Shown here: positions 35,001 to 44,019 of the stretch, in pieces
Position numbering within the stretch: position 1 is the stretch's first letter
Layout: each line of letters starts with the position of its first letter
NCBI GenBank assembly: GCA_001695595.3
Contig: MBPM02000002.1
Coordinates: 992,001-1,056,000, forward strand
Source of the DNA: Plasmopara viticola
Taxonomy: Eukaryota > Oomycota > Peronosporomycetes > Peronosporales > Peronosporaceae
Reading direction: 5' to 3'
DNA: 64,000 nucleotides
Program-made: the position numbers and the translations under genes
The notes under the pieces: generated by a model
Told to the model about the DNA's origin: nothing
Database searches by the model: none
Seen by the model: the letters and a program-made list of their open reading frames with translations, nothing else

Positions 35001-38000
35001 AGGCACCGACAAACTGTATACGTTCTAACCTAACCCATGTATTTTTCCCGCCAAGCCAGAAGCCACCCTGTTCTATCAATTGTCGTAAAAATGTGATTAC
35101 GCGCTGTGTACCATATCGATCAGCTTCTGGAAGATTGATCTCATCACAAAAAACGACAAGCCATTTCTCCGGAGCATTCGGTGCCAACATCATTCCATGG
35201 GGTGTGCGCTTGTACTCGCAATACTGAGAGAATGTCTTTAAAATCAAATCAGGTGAAGTACCAGACGAGAAGTTAAGACTTGCAAATTCAAATTCTGGAA
35301 GCGAGTTGATTGTTGAGGTCAGCGTCATTGTCTTGCCACTGCCAGGGGGACCACAAAGAACGAGTGGACGATGTTGCGAAAGCCATCCTCGAAGCACCTC
35401 GACGTGACGAATTGTATCTACTGTGGTCACCACGACATCTGTTGACAGTACTTGATGACTTTCAAGATCAAGCTGCGGGATCGATCGCAGCCACTGGCGC
35501 CATTCACCGTCATCAATGTTGACTTCATACTCAAGCAGACTGTTGTCTGAATTAGACGACGCTGAAACAGGGAACACCAAGCAGTTTTCAAGCGTTTGCA
35601 CGACAAAATTACACAAATCAATGCGATTTGATGCGTCCATCGAGCCACCGAACCCCCACATGATAGAAAATACAAACCACTTGGGCACAAAGCGTGACAT
35701 CTGGTCCTCGGTCATTGGAAAATCCGAATGCCCTTCGTTGTACTCATTAATACGAGACAACCCTCGAGTTAGTAATGTAAACATCGACATCAATAGACGC
35801 AATGTCGTGACGTCCATAATGTGTACTTGGCCCATTGCCTGCTCCAAACAAATTTCAATCAGTGAGGGCATACCTTCTCCACGACCAATCATTTTTCGTA
35901 AATGAGCAACATAATTGTGTGCAGCTTCTTTTGCAAGCTCATTTTCACTTGGCTGAAGTGAGAAGGTAGAAGTGACGGACATGTCATCTTGCATTTTCAG
36001 CAAGTAATGCTCAATGATATGGCACGTCTTCACCGTATCATGTGAAAACCAGACCATTCCACAGCGACTGACAGTTGCCAAAGTTGCGTAACGTAGAGTT
36101 TCCGTTTCCATCATGATCCATACATTTGAAGGAATTTCCAAGCGCTCACCAGACGGAAGCGTTAGCAGACGATTGTCATCCAGCACGGAATTTAAGTTTT
36201 CGGCCCATTCTGGATCCACATCACCATCAAGTATGATCCAGTGGCGCTTTTCACTTTCACCACGCACGCTGTTAAGAACCTGTCGGAGCAAATGTGTAAA
36301 CACACCATCTGTCCATTCGAGTGTTGTGTTATCAAGCACACCGTACAAGTGCTCCTTTGACAAAGCCTTTGGATCAATCACATGTGCTTCGCCCTTCACG
36401 CCATCCACAAGTTCCATCGCGTTCATTAACACGCGCCATGCGCTCGACTTACCTGTGCCAGACGCACCAACTAGCATCACACCGTGGCGAAGCTGCATGA
36501 CCTGGTAGAGCTGTAATGCCTTCTCGACCCATTGACTATATGCTACGTAGTTCTCTTTCGTTGCCAACTCAACAATTTTGGCGCGAAGACCATCTTCTTC
36601 GATACAGTGCGCTTCAGTACCCGGAAAAACTCCCTTCAAAAGCGTATCAAATACTGGTACATCGTTTGAAACGAGCTTTGGTAAAATTGTGTCAGTAATT
36701 GAGCCAATGAGCGCCTTTGTTTCGAGCTCCTCAATGGTTGCCGGAGTTGTTTCACCCTGTGACTGAGTTATTTTTCTTTTGAGCTGACCAGCACACACAA
36801 GCACGCTTTTTAACGCTCGTAAGCCGAAATCATAGTGAGGCTGCTTCGACAACTGATCCTCGCATAGATTAAACAAAAGTACGACCTTGGCAGAGATTTG
36901 CTCAGCTGTGGTAATACCCTGAGAAAAAAGCATCACTTGTGCGATCAATTCGCGATCTGGAGCAACCATTGCAATACTCCGAAATAATTGTTTCAAGTTG
37001 TCGGGTAAGTTCGATCGACCAGCGTAACCTGGGTTCATCGTAACGAAGATTCCTACATCAGGATGAAGCTTTACGCTCTTGCCCAGTAACTCGATAGTAG
37101 TAGTGAAGTCGCTGCCATTGGTGAGTGTTTGCGAGTTGACAGCAACCTTACCGCCCTTCAAGGACGACACCCCGCTTTGTATTGCCAAAATTTGTTGCGA
37201 TACGGCAGAAAGCACGCGCTCCTCAAGACGATTAAACTCGTCAAAGCACCCCCATGCGCCCACTTGGCAGAGCCCAACAAAAATACGACCCATTGCTTGA
37301 AAGTCGAAGTGCTCGTCACAATTGAAGACCAACACAAAGCGACCCAACAGAGATCCCAGAGCCTTCACCGACTCTGTTTTGCCTGTGCCAGCAGGACCGA
37401 ATGGATTGCCACCCATACCAAAGTCCAATGCCTGCGTCAATGTGAGATAGCAACGCTCTGTAAGAGGAGTTTGCACAAGCCTCTCACCGACACCAAAATA
37501 CTCAAATCCATACGAAAAGCTGGCGTTGGAAATCCGAATAGTAAGTTTTTTCAACGGATTCGACTCCTTTGCTTGGAAGTAGTGACGCATGTGATAGAGC
37601 CAGCGGAAATCTTCGACGGTGCTTACCTTGGCATAGCTTAATCGTTTCGTAACGCTCTTTTGATGCACAAGCTCTGTAATCAATTGTTCATACTTTTTAC
37701 GCACATCATTCTTTACATCCGTCAGAACGCGCTCACTCAAAATGATCAGCAACTTATTCAGCTGCTCAACAACAATAGATAGATGTTCACCTCCACCATT
37801 CAAGACGCTCTCAACTTCTTTTGACCATTGAATTTGAGTAGCAAGAATAATCACCTGAGCCGGAAACTCTGAGACCCATTTCAAATACGCGTCAGCCTTA
37901 TCGTTTGTCGGATAATTGCGTACAGCTTCCTCTAAAAGTAGCGATAGAGTTTTTCGCATTTGGTCCTCTACCTTACCTAACCAGATGTTAATGCGGGTAT

Positions 38001-41000
38001 CATCTGCCGTCTTCACGGGTTCCTTAAAGTGAACAACTTCACCTTCACGTGAAACCATTCCAAGAATTGCACTAGTAGTATTCTCTATCTCTAGCGACGA
38101 AATGCCAGCAAACATCTTGGACAGATGGCGCTGGATTTGCATCGGCTCTTTGCTGTTGCCAATCATTTCCAACAAGTCTTCGTCACCCACAAAGTAGAAG
38201 CGAGAAAAAGCAGCTCGCTGGCGCTCCAAGTATTCACCTAAGGCACGCTGGACATTGCCCATCATGTCCTGTTGACGCTCAAGCGAATGATACAAGTTTG
38301 GGATATTGGCAACGTCAACAATCATTGGTTTGTGGGCAACGCGCTTCATAGTCGACGTGAATTCGTTGTCAACACTTTGAAAGCGTGCAAACTCCTTCGG
38401 CAATTGTTGCTTTATATCCGCAGACCCGAAAAAGATGCCTTCCAGGTATACCCAGCGTCTTTGTACATCGATCCAAAAGTCCAAGATGCTACGAATTCGA
38501 GTAAGTTTGTCTTCCCAGCTGGAAGCAAGCTCGACAAACACGCGATAGTAAGGCGACTGCTTCATACTGGCTAAACTATTAAGATGTTCATCAAGTTTTG
38601 CAAACATTTCGTCCCAACCGCGAATGACTCGGCAACGATTTTGGTAATTGACTAGATCCAACTGGTAATTGGTCCAATAATCCGAAACTTGACGCAAAAA
38701 CTCATCAAGCGCCATTTCCCCTTGAGCTGTGCGTATGATCGCTTTGAGTTCATTGTCGTTACTCAAAACTTTAGATTCCCAAAAATTTCGAAGGGTTAAT
38801 TCTGTCAATGAAGATGTAATATTCAGCAGACGCAAAATTTGCTTCCAGTGTCGGTCACGAACAGCGTCTGACTTGAGCTCCGAAAGAAGAGAGTTCATGG
38901 ACTTACGCGACTGGATAACTGAAAGGTAATGTTCAAAGGGTTCGTACTGCTGCACGCGAGCAGGAAAGCGGCGCATTTCATCAATGAACTCATCAAGCTG
39001 CTTCCGAACCTTGCGGGGGTGGACCGCAGACCACAGCGTATCTTGCAATTCTTCGACATGAGTCCATACCTTTGCAATGTTTTTCCATACCTCATCCAAA
39101 CCAGTTAGCTCATCCATAGCTCTCGATAGATCATGGTACGAGCTGCGATCATCATCGAGTGCCGAGCCACCCATTCCTGACACATACGAAATATTTAAAG
39201 CATGAAGAGCCGCATTTGTTTTTTCTTGCTCTGCTCGCAGCATCTTAAAGCGAGTGTCGTACACGATCAGCGCTTCAGTAGCTGTCTTTGGTGAGTAATC
39301 GCCTTGCAGCGGTTTAGAGCTGTCCCATTCTGTCACGGTCTTGCTAATTTTATTGTCTAGTACGCTCTTCTCTTCCATTATCTTGGCTTGTAATTGTGGC
39401 AGCTGACTTTCCATTGCAGCAGTCTTACGTTCAAGCAGCTGGACAAAAGCTTCCCACTCTCCTTCTACGTTCGCAAGTGATGGCCAATCAGCCGTGAATC
39501 TGTATCGCTGTTTCTTTAACAAACGCTCTCCTTGTTCAAACGACTCGACTGCTTCCTTCCACTGCAATCGCATTTGACGCATCTCTTGTATCAGCGTAAT
39601 TGCTGCAACAACTTGTGCTGTGGCAGCTTCAAGCGCATGCTGCTCTAAAAGCGTTCGCTTGGACGAAATTGTCGAATAAAATGAGTTGATCTGTTCGCGT
39701 AGCAGGTCACCAAAATACGCAAGAAATTCGTTGTGCCAAGCATCATACTTGACATTGACTTGCGCTTGCACTTGCTGGTAGTTTATAACTACCGGACCAA
39801 ATCGCTTTGTGTTAAAAACCGCGTCAAACGCATTACGCTCATTCTTGATCTCAACCAATATTTGTTGCCACTTCGAAAGGTTTTCGCCAACACTGGTTAA
39901 GGCAGTCTGGGCATCCATATCCCACAGCGCTTGGTACTGAAGCCACGACTGAGCATATTTTTCCACGTCATTCAATGTCACATCCAGCGCGCTATACGCT
40001 TTAAGAAGTAAATCGGAGGGTACTTTGCTCAATGCTTCTTTGAACACAATCTCACGCCGCTTTAAGCTAAGGGTCTTTCTTGGTGGATTCGATAAAGCCA
40101 ATACCGTCGACTTTTCATACACGTTTTCATACGACGATGTCTGAATCTTAGGCAGTTCGCACACAGAGTTCAGTAGGTTTTGAAGTTGAGCAAACCAGTC
40201 GCGACGCGCGTCACCAACACTAGGCTCTAAATACAACACTTGATTCTTCAGTAAAATCTGGTGTTTTTTTACAGTAATACCGGCTTCGGCGAGAGCAGCT
40301 TGAAACGCTTTCTCATCAGATTGTGGGCTAAAGCAATACACCCAACGTTGCAGCATCAACGCAAGCTTTTTGCCAAGCAACTCAGCGATCATAATGTTCA
40401 AATTCTTCACAAACAGTTGTAAGTTCGCATATCCAGCCAAACTCAAGTCGTCTACATGCGCTTGGACTTTAGCCAACATGGCGTGAACATCATCACTCTC
40501 GAAATTAGTACTCGTGCGAACACTTTCCATTAGTGTGTCAATGTCACTCGTTTTTTGCAATAGCTCGTCCACCTTATCATGCAAACGTTCCACCTTTGTA
40601 GCCAAATCAGTAACGTACTCCCCTAATCCATCTGCATGCCATCGCATCTCATTACCTTTCGTAAACGTTTTTCCAATGGCAGCACGGACATCACGAACGT
40701 ACGCTGCCGTCAATGCCTCGAAGATTGGCTGGATGCGTTGACACGAGCTCATAAACGTCTTCAAACTGGCATCCAACGACATTGCAAAGGGGTACTTGGA
40801 TTTTGCATCTTCGGCAATCATTTTAAGTGTGAAAGGGACGCGGTAGCCCATCCACTCGAGATTTCGCACTTCCTTAAACAGCGTCACAATTTGCTGGTTA
40901 AACGCCACCACCAGTTTTTTTTTCTCACCTTTCGGCGTATCTTCCGTCACGATATTTAAAATAATATTTTTAATGTCAAATATAGGCATGGATGCCAGAT

Positions 41001-43170
41001 CGTTCACCCACTGATCAAAAATCAACTGCGGATTGAGCTTCACTATAAATGCTTCGGCCGCCGCCTTTAGAGCTTTGCCCTCCACGTGTTGCTCCCACCC
41101 AACACCAAGAACACTTTCAACACGCGACAGCAACGTTTTCAGCTTTCGTTCAATTTGCTTTGCCCACAGCACAGCACCAGCGATTGGCGGAATGTCGCGC
41201 AATTTGCTTGTGCAGGACGCTTCAGAATAGGCATAGTGGGCACGAAACTTGGCTTGAAGATTGCTTACATCCTCTTTGACATTTTCAATGAGTTGCATTT
41301 GGAATTGCTGCACTGCACTGCGAATGCGAGGACGGAAAAACAGTGCATTGTATTTAGAAAAGACACGAAACATTTCATCAGCATTCGATGTAGCACTAAG
41401 CCGACTTGTCAGGCTGTTGATAATGCGTCCTTCCACACGATCGATGCACAAATCATAGGTCTTACGCAAATTCTTCCAAGCGGCCATTCCTTCACTAGAA
41501 ACATCAAGAGGGTCTAGCGAATTTAGTTGCGTGTAAGCTGAGTTGACTTCGATAAGTGCATCATTCATGCCCTCCCCAATACGCGCGTCACCCAGTCCAA
41601 TGGTGCTCGAGCCACTTAAGACTCTGTGAATCACATCGCCTAGCTTTTCATGCTGTTCTCGAAACTCGTGTAGCTCCAGCAGTCGCTCTTCAATTGCAGC
41701 ATGTTCCATTTGCAAATCTGTGAGAAGTGGGAGCTTTTCTGTGTTGATCGATCCCCCTCGACGTCTAAATAGCTCTCTTGTGAGGTCGTAGAGTGTTGCC
41801 ACTTGACGATGCCAATTTGTAAACAGTTCCTTGCACGACAGCACAAGCAGTTCAAACTGGTGAAACGGCATCTCGATGAGGCTGTAAGCACGCAACAAGC
41901 TAACAACTTGCTCTGTAAAATCACTTGACATGACTTCGACAAGATGCAATAACCGGGACAGCTTATACGAGTCGGCCACACGAATCTTTTTCAGGTGAGC
42001 AAAGACAAGCGTAACGCCCTGATTGAGTTGGCTCATGTCCGTAGCGGACAAAATCGAATTCATTGGAAAGTCTTTCATAAGAGTCATAACACTCGCCACG
42101 TACTGCATTGCAGGCCCCAGCCCATGGTCCGTGGAAAATGAGACTGTGGCCAGATACCTTTTGGCGCGTTGCAACACTGCTAATGTGATCTCCACCTCAG
42201 GTGAATTTAGCTTCTCTTGAACTGTCAGTAATGCGCGGTTTAGATCGCACCAAAAATTAATTTCTTGCATGGCTGTTCCTGGTAATGGTTCATTCACGAG
42301 ACGTGTGACTTTCTGAATCTCCTTAATCCATTTGCCGACACCGCCTTGAATGGTATTAACGAATGCTATGTCGTCTACCTTCTCTTCAAGCCCCAGCGCT
42401 TCAATATCCATAGAAATGCCTTTGTGACGCATAAGCTCAGCCGCCTGTTGAATTACGGGGTGAAATACGAGGTTGACCTCAGGAATTTCAATATTTTGTT
42501 GGTACTGGAGCAATGCTAGCTCTAATTCCTTCATTTTGCGTCGAATAGCGGGTAATCCTCGCGTGCCTTCACTTACATTCGTCAAATCGCTTTGTGGCAT
42601 GTGCACTTTTGAAAATTCGTTCACGAGCGGGGTGAAGGACTGGTGCACATAATTATACACGACCGAGAGCAGGTTGTTCCTATCGTCGTCCTCCTCCTCC
42701 GTGTTCTCTCCACTACTAGTCGTTGAATCCGTTAAATCGTTCGTGCCGAGTCCAAGAGTCATAACTTGCAGCTGGTGGCTGAGCGTCTGATCTCTGGCCA
42801 AAGGCGCGCTAAAGCGCTTGATGAAACACACGACTTCGTGGCTGCTTTTCTTGCCAGGTGCGTACTCAATGCCCAAGTTCACGCGGATTCGAAACGATGA
42901 TCCACTCATATGGGCATCCTCGGTAGCACGAGCAGGCAAGCAGTGCACCTGCAACACGCGCGTGGTAGAGTCTGATACGAACTGGTGCAGAATGTGGGTC
43001 GATTCCGCATCCGCGAGGTCACCATTGAAGGCATCGACGCTAAGCGCCGAGTTTTCACCAAAGAGCGGCATGCATGAAGCTTGCAGGTAGCTTTGAAAGT
43101 CAGCCACAGGGAGCACATCTGCGGGTGGTGCCGTCACGTCCGCACTGCTCGCCATGACGCCACGCTTCAA
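29059..43170 (-). CDS. DYNC1H1: Cytoplasmic dynein 1 heavy chain
   Basis: One uninterrupted exon of 14.1 kb encodes 4703 residues, close to the ~4650 of animal cytoplasmic dynein 1. Dynein is the minus-end microtubule motor that moves vesicles, nuclei and spindles. The N-terminal ~1400 residues form the tail; the linker follows. The AAA ring shows four P-loops: GPAGTGKTE (AAA1, ~1924), GASGTGKSS (AAA2, ~2235), GPPGSGKTM (AAA3, ~2607) and GESGAGKTV (AAA4, ~2955). AAA1 is followed by VFNCDEHFDFQAMGRIFVGL and GAWGCFDEFNRLE, the cytoplasmic form. Coiled coils of the stalk lie around ~3200-3270 and ~3430-3500, with the microtubule-binding tip between, then AAA5, AAA6 and the C-terminal domain. The start Met at 43170 is the first of the frame. 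All key motifs are intact. Confidence 0.96.
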   Translation of the reverse strand: MKRGVMASSADVTAPPADVLPVADFQSYLQASCMPLFGENSALSVDAFNGDLADAESTHILHQFVSDSTTRVLQVHCLPARATEDAHMSGSSFRIRVNLGIEYAPGKKSSHEVVCFIKRFSAPLARDQTLSHQLQVMTLGLGTNDLTDSTTSSGENTEEEDDDRNNLLSVVYNYVHQSFTPLVNEFSKVHMPQSDLTNVSEGTRGLPAIRRKMKELELALLQYQQNIEIPEVNLVFHPVIQQAAELMRHKGISMDIEALGLEEKVDDIAFVNTIQGGVGKWIKEIQKVTRLVNEPLPGTAMQEINFWCDLNRALLTVQEKLNSPEVEITLAVLQRAKRYLATVSFSTDHGLGPAMQYVASVMTLMKDFPMNSILSATDMSQLNQGVTLVFAHLKKIRVADSYKLSRLLHLVEVMSSDFTEQVVSLLRAYSLIEMPFHQFELLVLSCKELFTNWHRQVATLYDLTRELFRRRGGSINTEKLPLLTDLQMEHAAIEERLLELHEFREQHEKLGDVIHRVLSGSSTIGLGDARIGEGMNDALIEVNSAYTQLNSLDPLDVSSEGMAAWKNLRKTYDLCIDRVEGRIINSLTSRLSATSNADEMFRVFSKYNALFFRPRIRSAVQQFQMQLIENVKEDVSNLQAKFRAHYAYSEASCTSKLRDIPPIAGAVLWAKQIERKLKTLLSRVESVLGVGWEQHVEGKALKAAAEAFIVKLNPQLIFDQWVNDLASMPIFDIKNIILNIVTEDTPKGEKKKLVVAFNQQIVTLFKEVRNLEWMGYRVPFTLKMIAEDAKSKYPFAMSLDASLKTFMSSCQRIQPIFEALTAAYVRDVRAAIGKTFTKGNEMRWHADGLGEYVTDLATKVERLHDKVDELLQKTSDIDTLMESVRTSTNFESDDVHAMLAKVQAHVDDLSLAGYANLQLFVKNLNIMIAELLGKKLALMLQRWVYCFSPQSDEKAFQAALAEAGITVKKHQILLKNQVLYLEPSVGDARRDWFAQLQNLLNSVCELPKIQTSSYENVYEKSTVLALSNPPRKTLSLKRREIVFKEALSKVPSDLLLKAYSALDVTLNDVEKYAQSWLQYQALWDMDAQTALTSVGENLSKWQQILVEIKNERNAFDAVFNTKRFGPVVINYQQVQAQVNVKYDAWHNEFLAYFGDLLREQINSFYSTISSKRTLLEQHALEAATAQVVAAITLIQEMRQMRLQWKEAVESFEQGERLLKKQRYRFTADWPSLANVEGEWEAFVQLLERKTAAMESQLPQLQAKIMEEKSVLDNKISKTVTEWDSSKPLQGDYSPKTATEALIVYDTRFKMLRAEQEKTNAALHALNISYVSGMGGSALDDDRSSYHDLSRAMDELTGLDEVWKNIAKVWTHVEELQDTLWSAVHPRKVRKQLDEFIDEMRRFPARVQQYEPFEHYLSVIQSRKSMNSLLSELKSDAVRDRHWKQILRLLNITSSLTELTLRNFWESKVLSNDNELKAIIRTAQGEMALDEFLRQVSDYWTNYQLDLVNYQNRCRVIRGWDEMFAKLDEHLNSLASMKQSPYYRVFVELASSWEDKLTRIRSILDFWIDVQRRWVYLEGIFFGSADIKQQLPKEFARFQSVDNEFTSTMKRVAHKPMIVDVANIPNLYHSLERQQDMMGNVQRALGEYLERQRAAFSRFYFVGDEDLLEMIGNSKEPMQIQRHLSKMFAGISSLEIENTTSAILGMVSREGEVVHFKEPVKTADDTRINIWLGKVEDQMRKTLSLLLEEAVRNYPTNDKADAYLKWVSEFPAQVIILATQIQWSKEVESVLNGGGEHLSIVVEQLNKLLIILSERVLTDVKNDVRKKYEQLITELVHQKSVTKRLSYAKVSTVEDFRWLYHMRHYFQAKESNPLKKLTIRISNASFSYGFEYFGVGERLVQTPLTERCYLTLTQALDFGMGGNPFGPAGTGKTESVKALGSLLGRFVLVFNCDEHFDFQAMGRIFVGLCQVGAWGCFDEFNRLEERVLSAVSQQILAIQSGVSSLKGGKVAVNSQTLTNGSDFTTTIELLGKSVKLHPDVGIFVTMNPGYAGRSNLPDNLKQLFRSIAMVAPDRELIAQVMLFSQGITTAEQISAKVVLLFNLCEDQLSKQPHYDFGLRALKSVLVCAGQLKRKITQSQGETTPATIEELETKALIGSITDTILPKLVSNDVPVFDTLLKGVFPGTEAHCIEEDGLRAKIVELATKENYVAYSQWVEKALQLYQVMQLRHGVMLVGASGTGKSSAWRVLMNAMELVDGVKGEAHVIDPKALSKEHLYGVLDNTTLEWTDGVFTHLLRQVLNSVRGESEKRHWIILDGDVDPEWAENLNSVLDDNRLLTLPSGERLEIPSNVWIMMETETLRYATLATVSRCGMVWFSHDTVKTCHIIEHYLLKMQDDMSVTSTFSLQPSENELAKEAAHNYVAHLRKMIGRGEGMPSLIEICLEQAMGQVHIMDVTTLRLLMSMFTLLTRGLSRINEYNEGHSDFPMTEDQMSRFVPKWFVFSIMWGFGGSMDASNRIDLCNFVVQTLENCLVFPVSASSNSDNSLLEYEVNIDDGEWRQWLRSIPQLDLESHQVLSTDVVVTTVDTIRHVEVLRGWLSQHRPLVLCGPPGSGKTMTLTSTINSLPEFEFASLNFSSGTSPDLILKTFSQYCEYKRTPHGMMLAPNAPEKWLVVFCDEINLPEADRYGTQRVITFLRQLIEQGGFWLGGKNTWVRLERIQFVGACNPPTDPGRVPISLRLLRHAPVLLVDFPSYPSLKQIYGTFNRALLKLTPSLRSYVQPLTDAMVDVYDSNQKHFTAEMQPHYIYSPRELSRWMRALYEAIEPLEYEIDVQTLVKLVFHEALRLFMDRLVTSDEQKWCFRMIKETLRNHFPQSATALEVVEYGGHHPILFSTWLSKNYAEVTTTDLRKHIEARLRVFYEEELNVQLVVFDSVIDHVLRIDRVLRQPLGHLLLVGESGAGKTVLSRFVSWMNGMSVFQIKLTSNYTLDNFDDDLRVVLKRCGCEAEKICFIFDESNVLDSAFLERMNALLASGEVPGLFEDDDYTSLMHACREAVQRDGVIVENTEDELFRYFTKQVQRNLHVVFTMNPASGGFQNRTNTSPALFNRCVVDWFGTWNDHALAQVAFEFTNTLDLAGSSDFLIPDDAAVVLAKLIPQIATGTFRDVLVGSIVQFHHAVLLHMQRLQKRHMKFNHISPRDYLEFIRHFVSLYSEKRAQLEDQQLHLNIGVQKLQATHEQVAELQGQLSLKEKELKKKDVEANEKLQQMVQEQNEAQEKKKITEALAADLASKDEEIRSRKVVVEADLAQAEPALLDAQASVNSIRKAQLDEIRALARPPAAVRMTMEAVAVMLGESSLEWADLRRFIRKDDFISQVVNFDSEKLTARQRHTIQTNYVDKADEFDYEKVNRASKACGPLYKWIVSQLSYTNILHKIQPLREEVQTLIDTSSDLRERYEQAKKTIDALEIRINNFKHEYAALISEAQIITNDMASVSKKVERSVALLKSLLQESERWEAGSNDFDTQMKTLVGDTLLSSAFLTYIGFLDFQQRKILVQDWRDILDSMGISTKPQLSFVDYLSRPNVQLEWQMSDLPSDELCYENAIILQRFHRFPLIIDPAGQANNFIMKYYSLKTSTKIAQTSFLDSSFMKVLASAIRFGTALLVYEVENIDPILNPVLNRELYKTGGRVLIRLAGEEIDYSPDFRLFLITRDPSCRFSPDICSRVTFVNFTVTPSSLESQGLSILLKSEQPEAEEKRNNLLKLQGEYQAKLRELEDSLLHQINNVQGNILDDDRVINALESMKAEAAQISQQVTETATTMAIVEKATSRYRPLAKASSRLFFTLENLSSVHFLYQYSLEFFLSLLSKVLAQPTHGGDSARLANISTQLFVQLAKRVSRGLAENDKLMFALRLSQIYLELERHSADVAEVKTTVDESNAFDGPTDEDVDVLFGGSSAFLNADSGTRRGEFEMLLPAFSKVELDQLLKLMKLSTFKHLEKHVRDHADEWNTFIKTSLAEETLPEAWDADYVAISVSPRRAAFRNMIIIHFVRPDRITFAAERYIELVFSASFPWRGEIELTKNVEEDTQATRGVLLCSTTGFDPSAQIDELAAVLQKKYSSVSMGSSEGFDAAEKGLNTALKHGTWLLLRNVHLCPSWLIKVEKKLHNARESAHPNFRLFLTSEINPNLPINLVRMCDIYVFEPPSGMKLSMVRSLDTVPADRMNRSPAERARLYLLLAWFHALVHERLRFVPIGWSKTYEFSQSDFRGACDVIDRWVDSVAHGRVHVAPDHIPWTAIRTTLKESIYGGRVDNTFDQELMATLLEHVFTPASYEITFELVTSGEDTGLVIAEGKTKTQFMEWIYVLPATNPPSWMGLPRSAETMVLINQGARMLRNLQVMQDFYGSESEDGSAGADVESKMVLGTAAVDGEEARPKWVQDLDRRVGTWLKLFPDEGLAVPTIRDPVLFGNPVYRCMFRELELGATFLSKVLKLLCAVQQVCTYKAKPSNETREAMQTLYQDHVPQPWMQLYRVSDELSLSEWLLDFSQRVHQLNALSKVAPTQILQEPNGIWLGGFFSPEAFVTAARQSAAADLGCSLDELHLLADVENLTSSAGAFTARGISLEGATWNFEGFAPSNEIRNSLSALHFRWAPRSEDTSNLRMLPMYSNRKRETLSFSVAVNVENASFSKTQWVQRSVALVLWELQA

Positions 43171-43439
43171 CTAATTTGTCTTGGACTTTGTATTAAAAAA
43201 AGCAGCCTCAGCACTATCGTGGGGGTGTAGAGTTTTCGGACGATCTTATTGTATCAAGGGGGAGTGGCGATCTTAGGTTCGAATTAATGTTGCAGTAAAG
43301 TTGCAAGTTCAAAAAAGCCAAATTGCAACAGAAGACTAGCTTAGGAACTCATATTTAGTTATATACGCGTCGCAAGACGTGCAATACGAATGCTGCAGTA
43401 GACAGCAAGTACGTCACTGACTGCAGGCTTTTCTGTGCT
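43171..43439. other. Promoter region of the dynein gene
   Basis: This 269-bp AT-rich spacer lies between the H2A.Z stop and the dynein start, on the same strand. No element matching TCAYTYY was found within it. Confidence 0.35.
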
Positions 43440-43993
43440 TTAAAGTGGCATCCGCTTCTTGTTTTGCTTGTTAATAAGATTTTTGTGGATATGGGGAATG
43501 ACGCCGCCACCGGCAATCGTGGCTTTAATCAGCGTATCTAGCTCTTCGTCTCCGCGAATGGCGAGTTGCAGGTGACGTGGCGTGATGCGCTTGACCTTGA
43601 GGTCCTTGGAGGCGTTACCCGCCAGCTCCAACACCTCGGCCGTTAGGTATTCCATGATAGCGGCGGCATACACGGCAGCTGTGGCACCCACGCGCTGGTT
43701 ATTGGCCACACGTTTCTTTAGAAAGCGGTGGATACGTCCCACGGGAAACTAGCATTGATTGATGAGACATGGTAAGGTAAAATTGCTGCCACGAGTCGCA
43801 CGTGTATCTATAAACAATAGTACCTGAAGTCCAGCACGCTGCGATCGCGACTGTGGCGCCCGCTTGGACGTGACGCCTTTGCCGCCCTTGCCTCCTTTGC
43901 CGCCCTTCCCACCAATACCTGACTATATGTACAAAATAGGAACACGAGTGAGTCCATGAAGGAACGCATTAGCGAAAATCCCACACATACCAT
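43440..43993 (-). CDS. H2AZ: Histone H2A variant H2A.Z
   Basis: Three exons on the minus strand: 43991-43993 (only the ATG), 43824-43922 and 43440-43748, with introns of 68 and 75 bp. They encode 136 residues. The core is H2[57 protein letters not shown], the variant docking segment [19 protein letters not shown], and PHIHKNLI. The acidic tail of other H2As and the SQ motif of H2A.X are missing, as expected. The N-terminal tail starts [12 protein letters not shown], a Gly/Lys ladder suited to acetylation. H2A.Z marks promoter nucleosomes and regulates transcription. Both joins use GT-AG sites and restore the family sequence exactly across the exon borders. Confidence 0.93.
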
Positions 43994-44009
43994 TGTGACT
44001 GGAGATTCA

Positions 44010-44016
44010 AGAGTGA
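44010..44016 (-). promoter_or_regulatory. Initiator-like element upstream of H2A.Z
   Basis: TCACTCT on the minus strand fits the oomycete Inr consensus TCAYTYY and is 17 bp before the start codon. The short distance would mean a very short 5' UTR. It could be a chance match. Confidence 0.3.
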
Positions 44017-44019
44017 CAA

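Noticed and set aside
29138..42220. Many open frames of 60-170 codons on the plus strand opposite the dynein gene
   Set aside because: They are shadows of the dynein coding sequence. None has an independent start context, domain or codon pattern.
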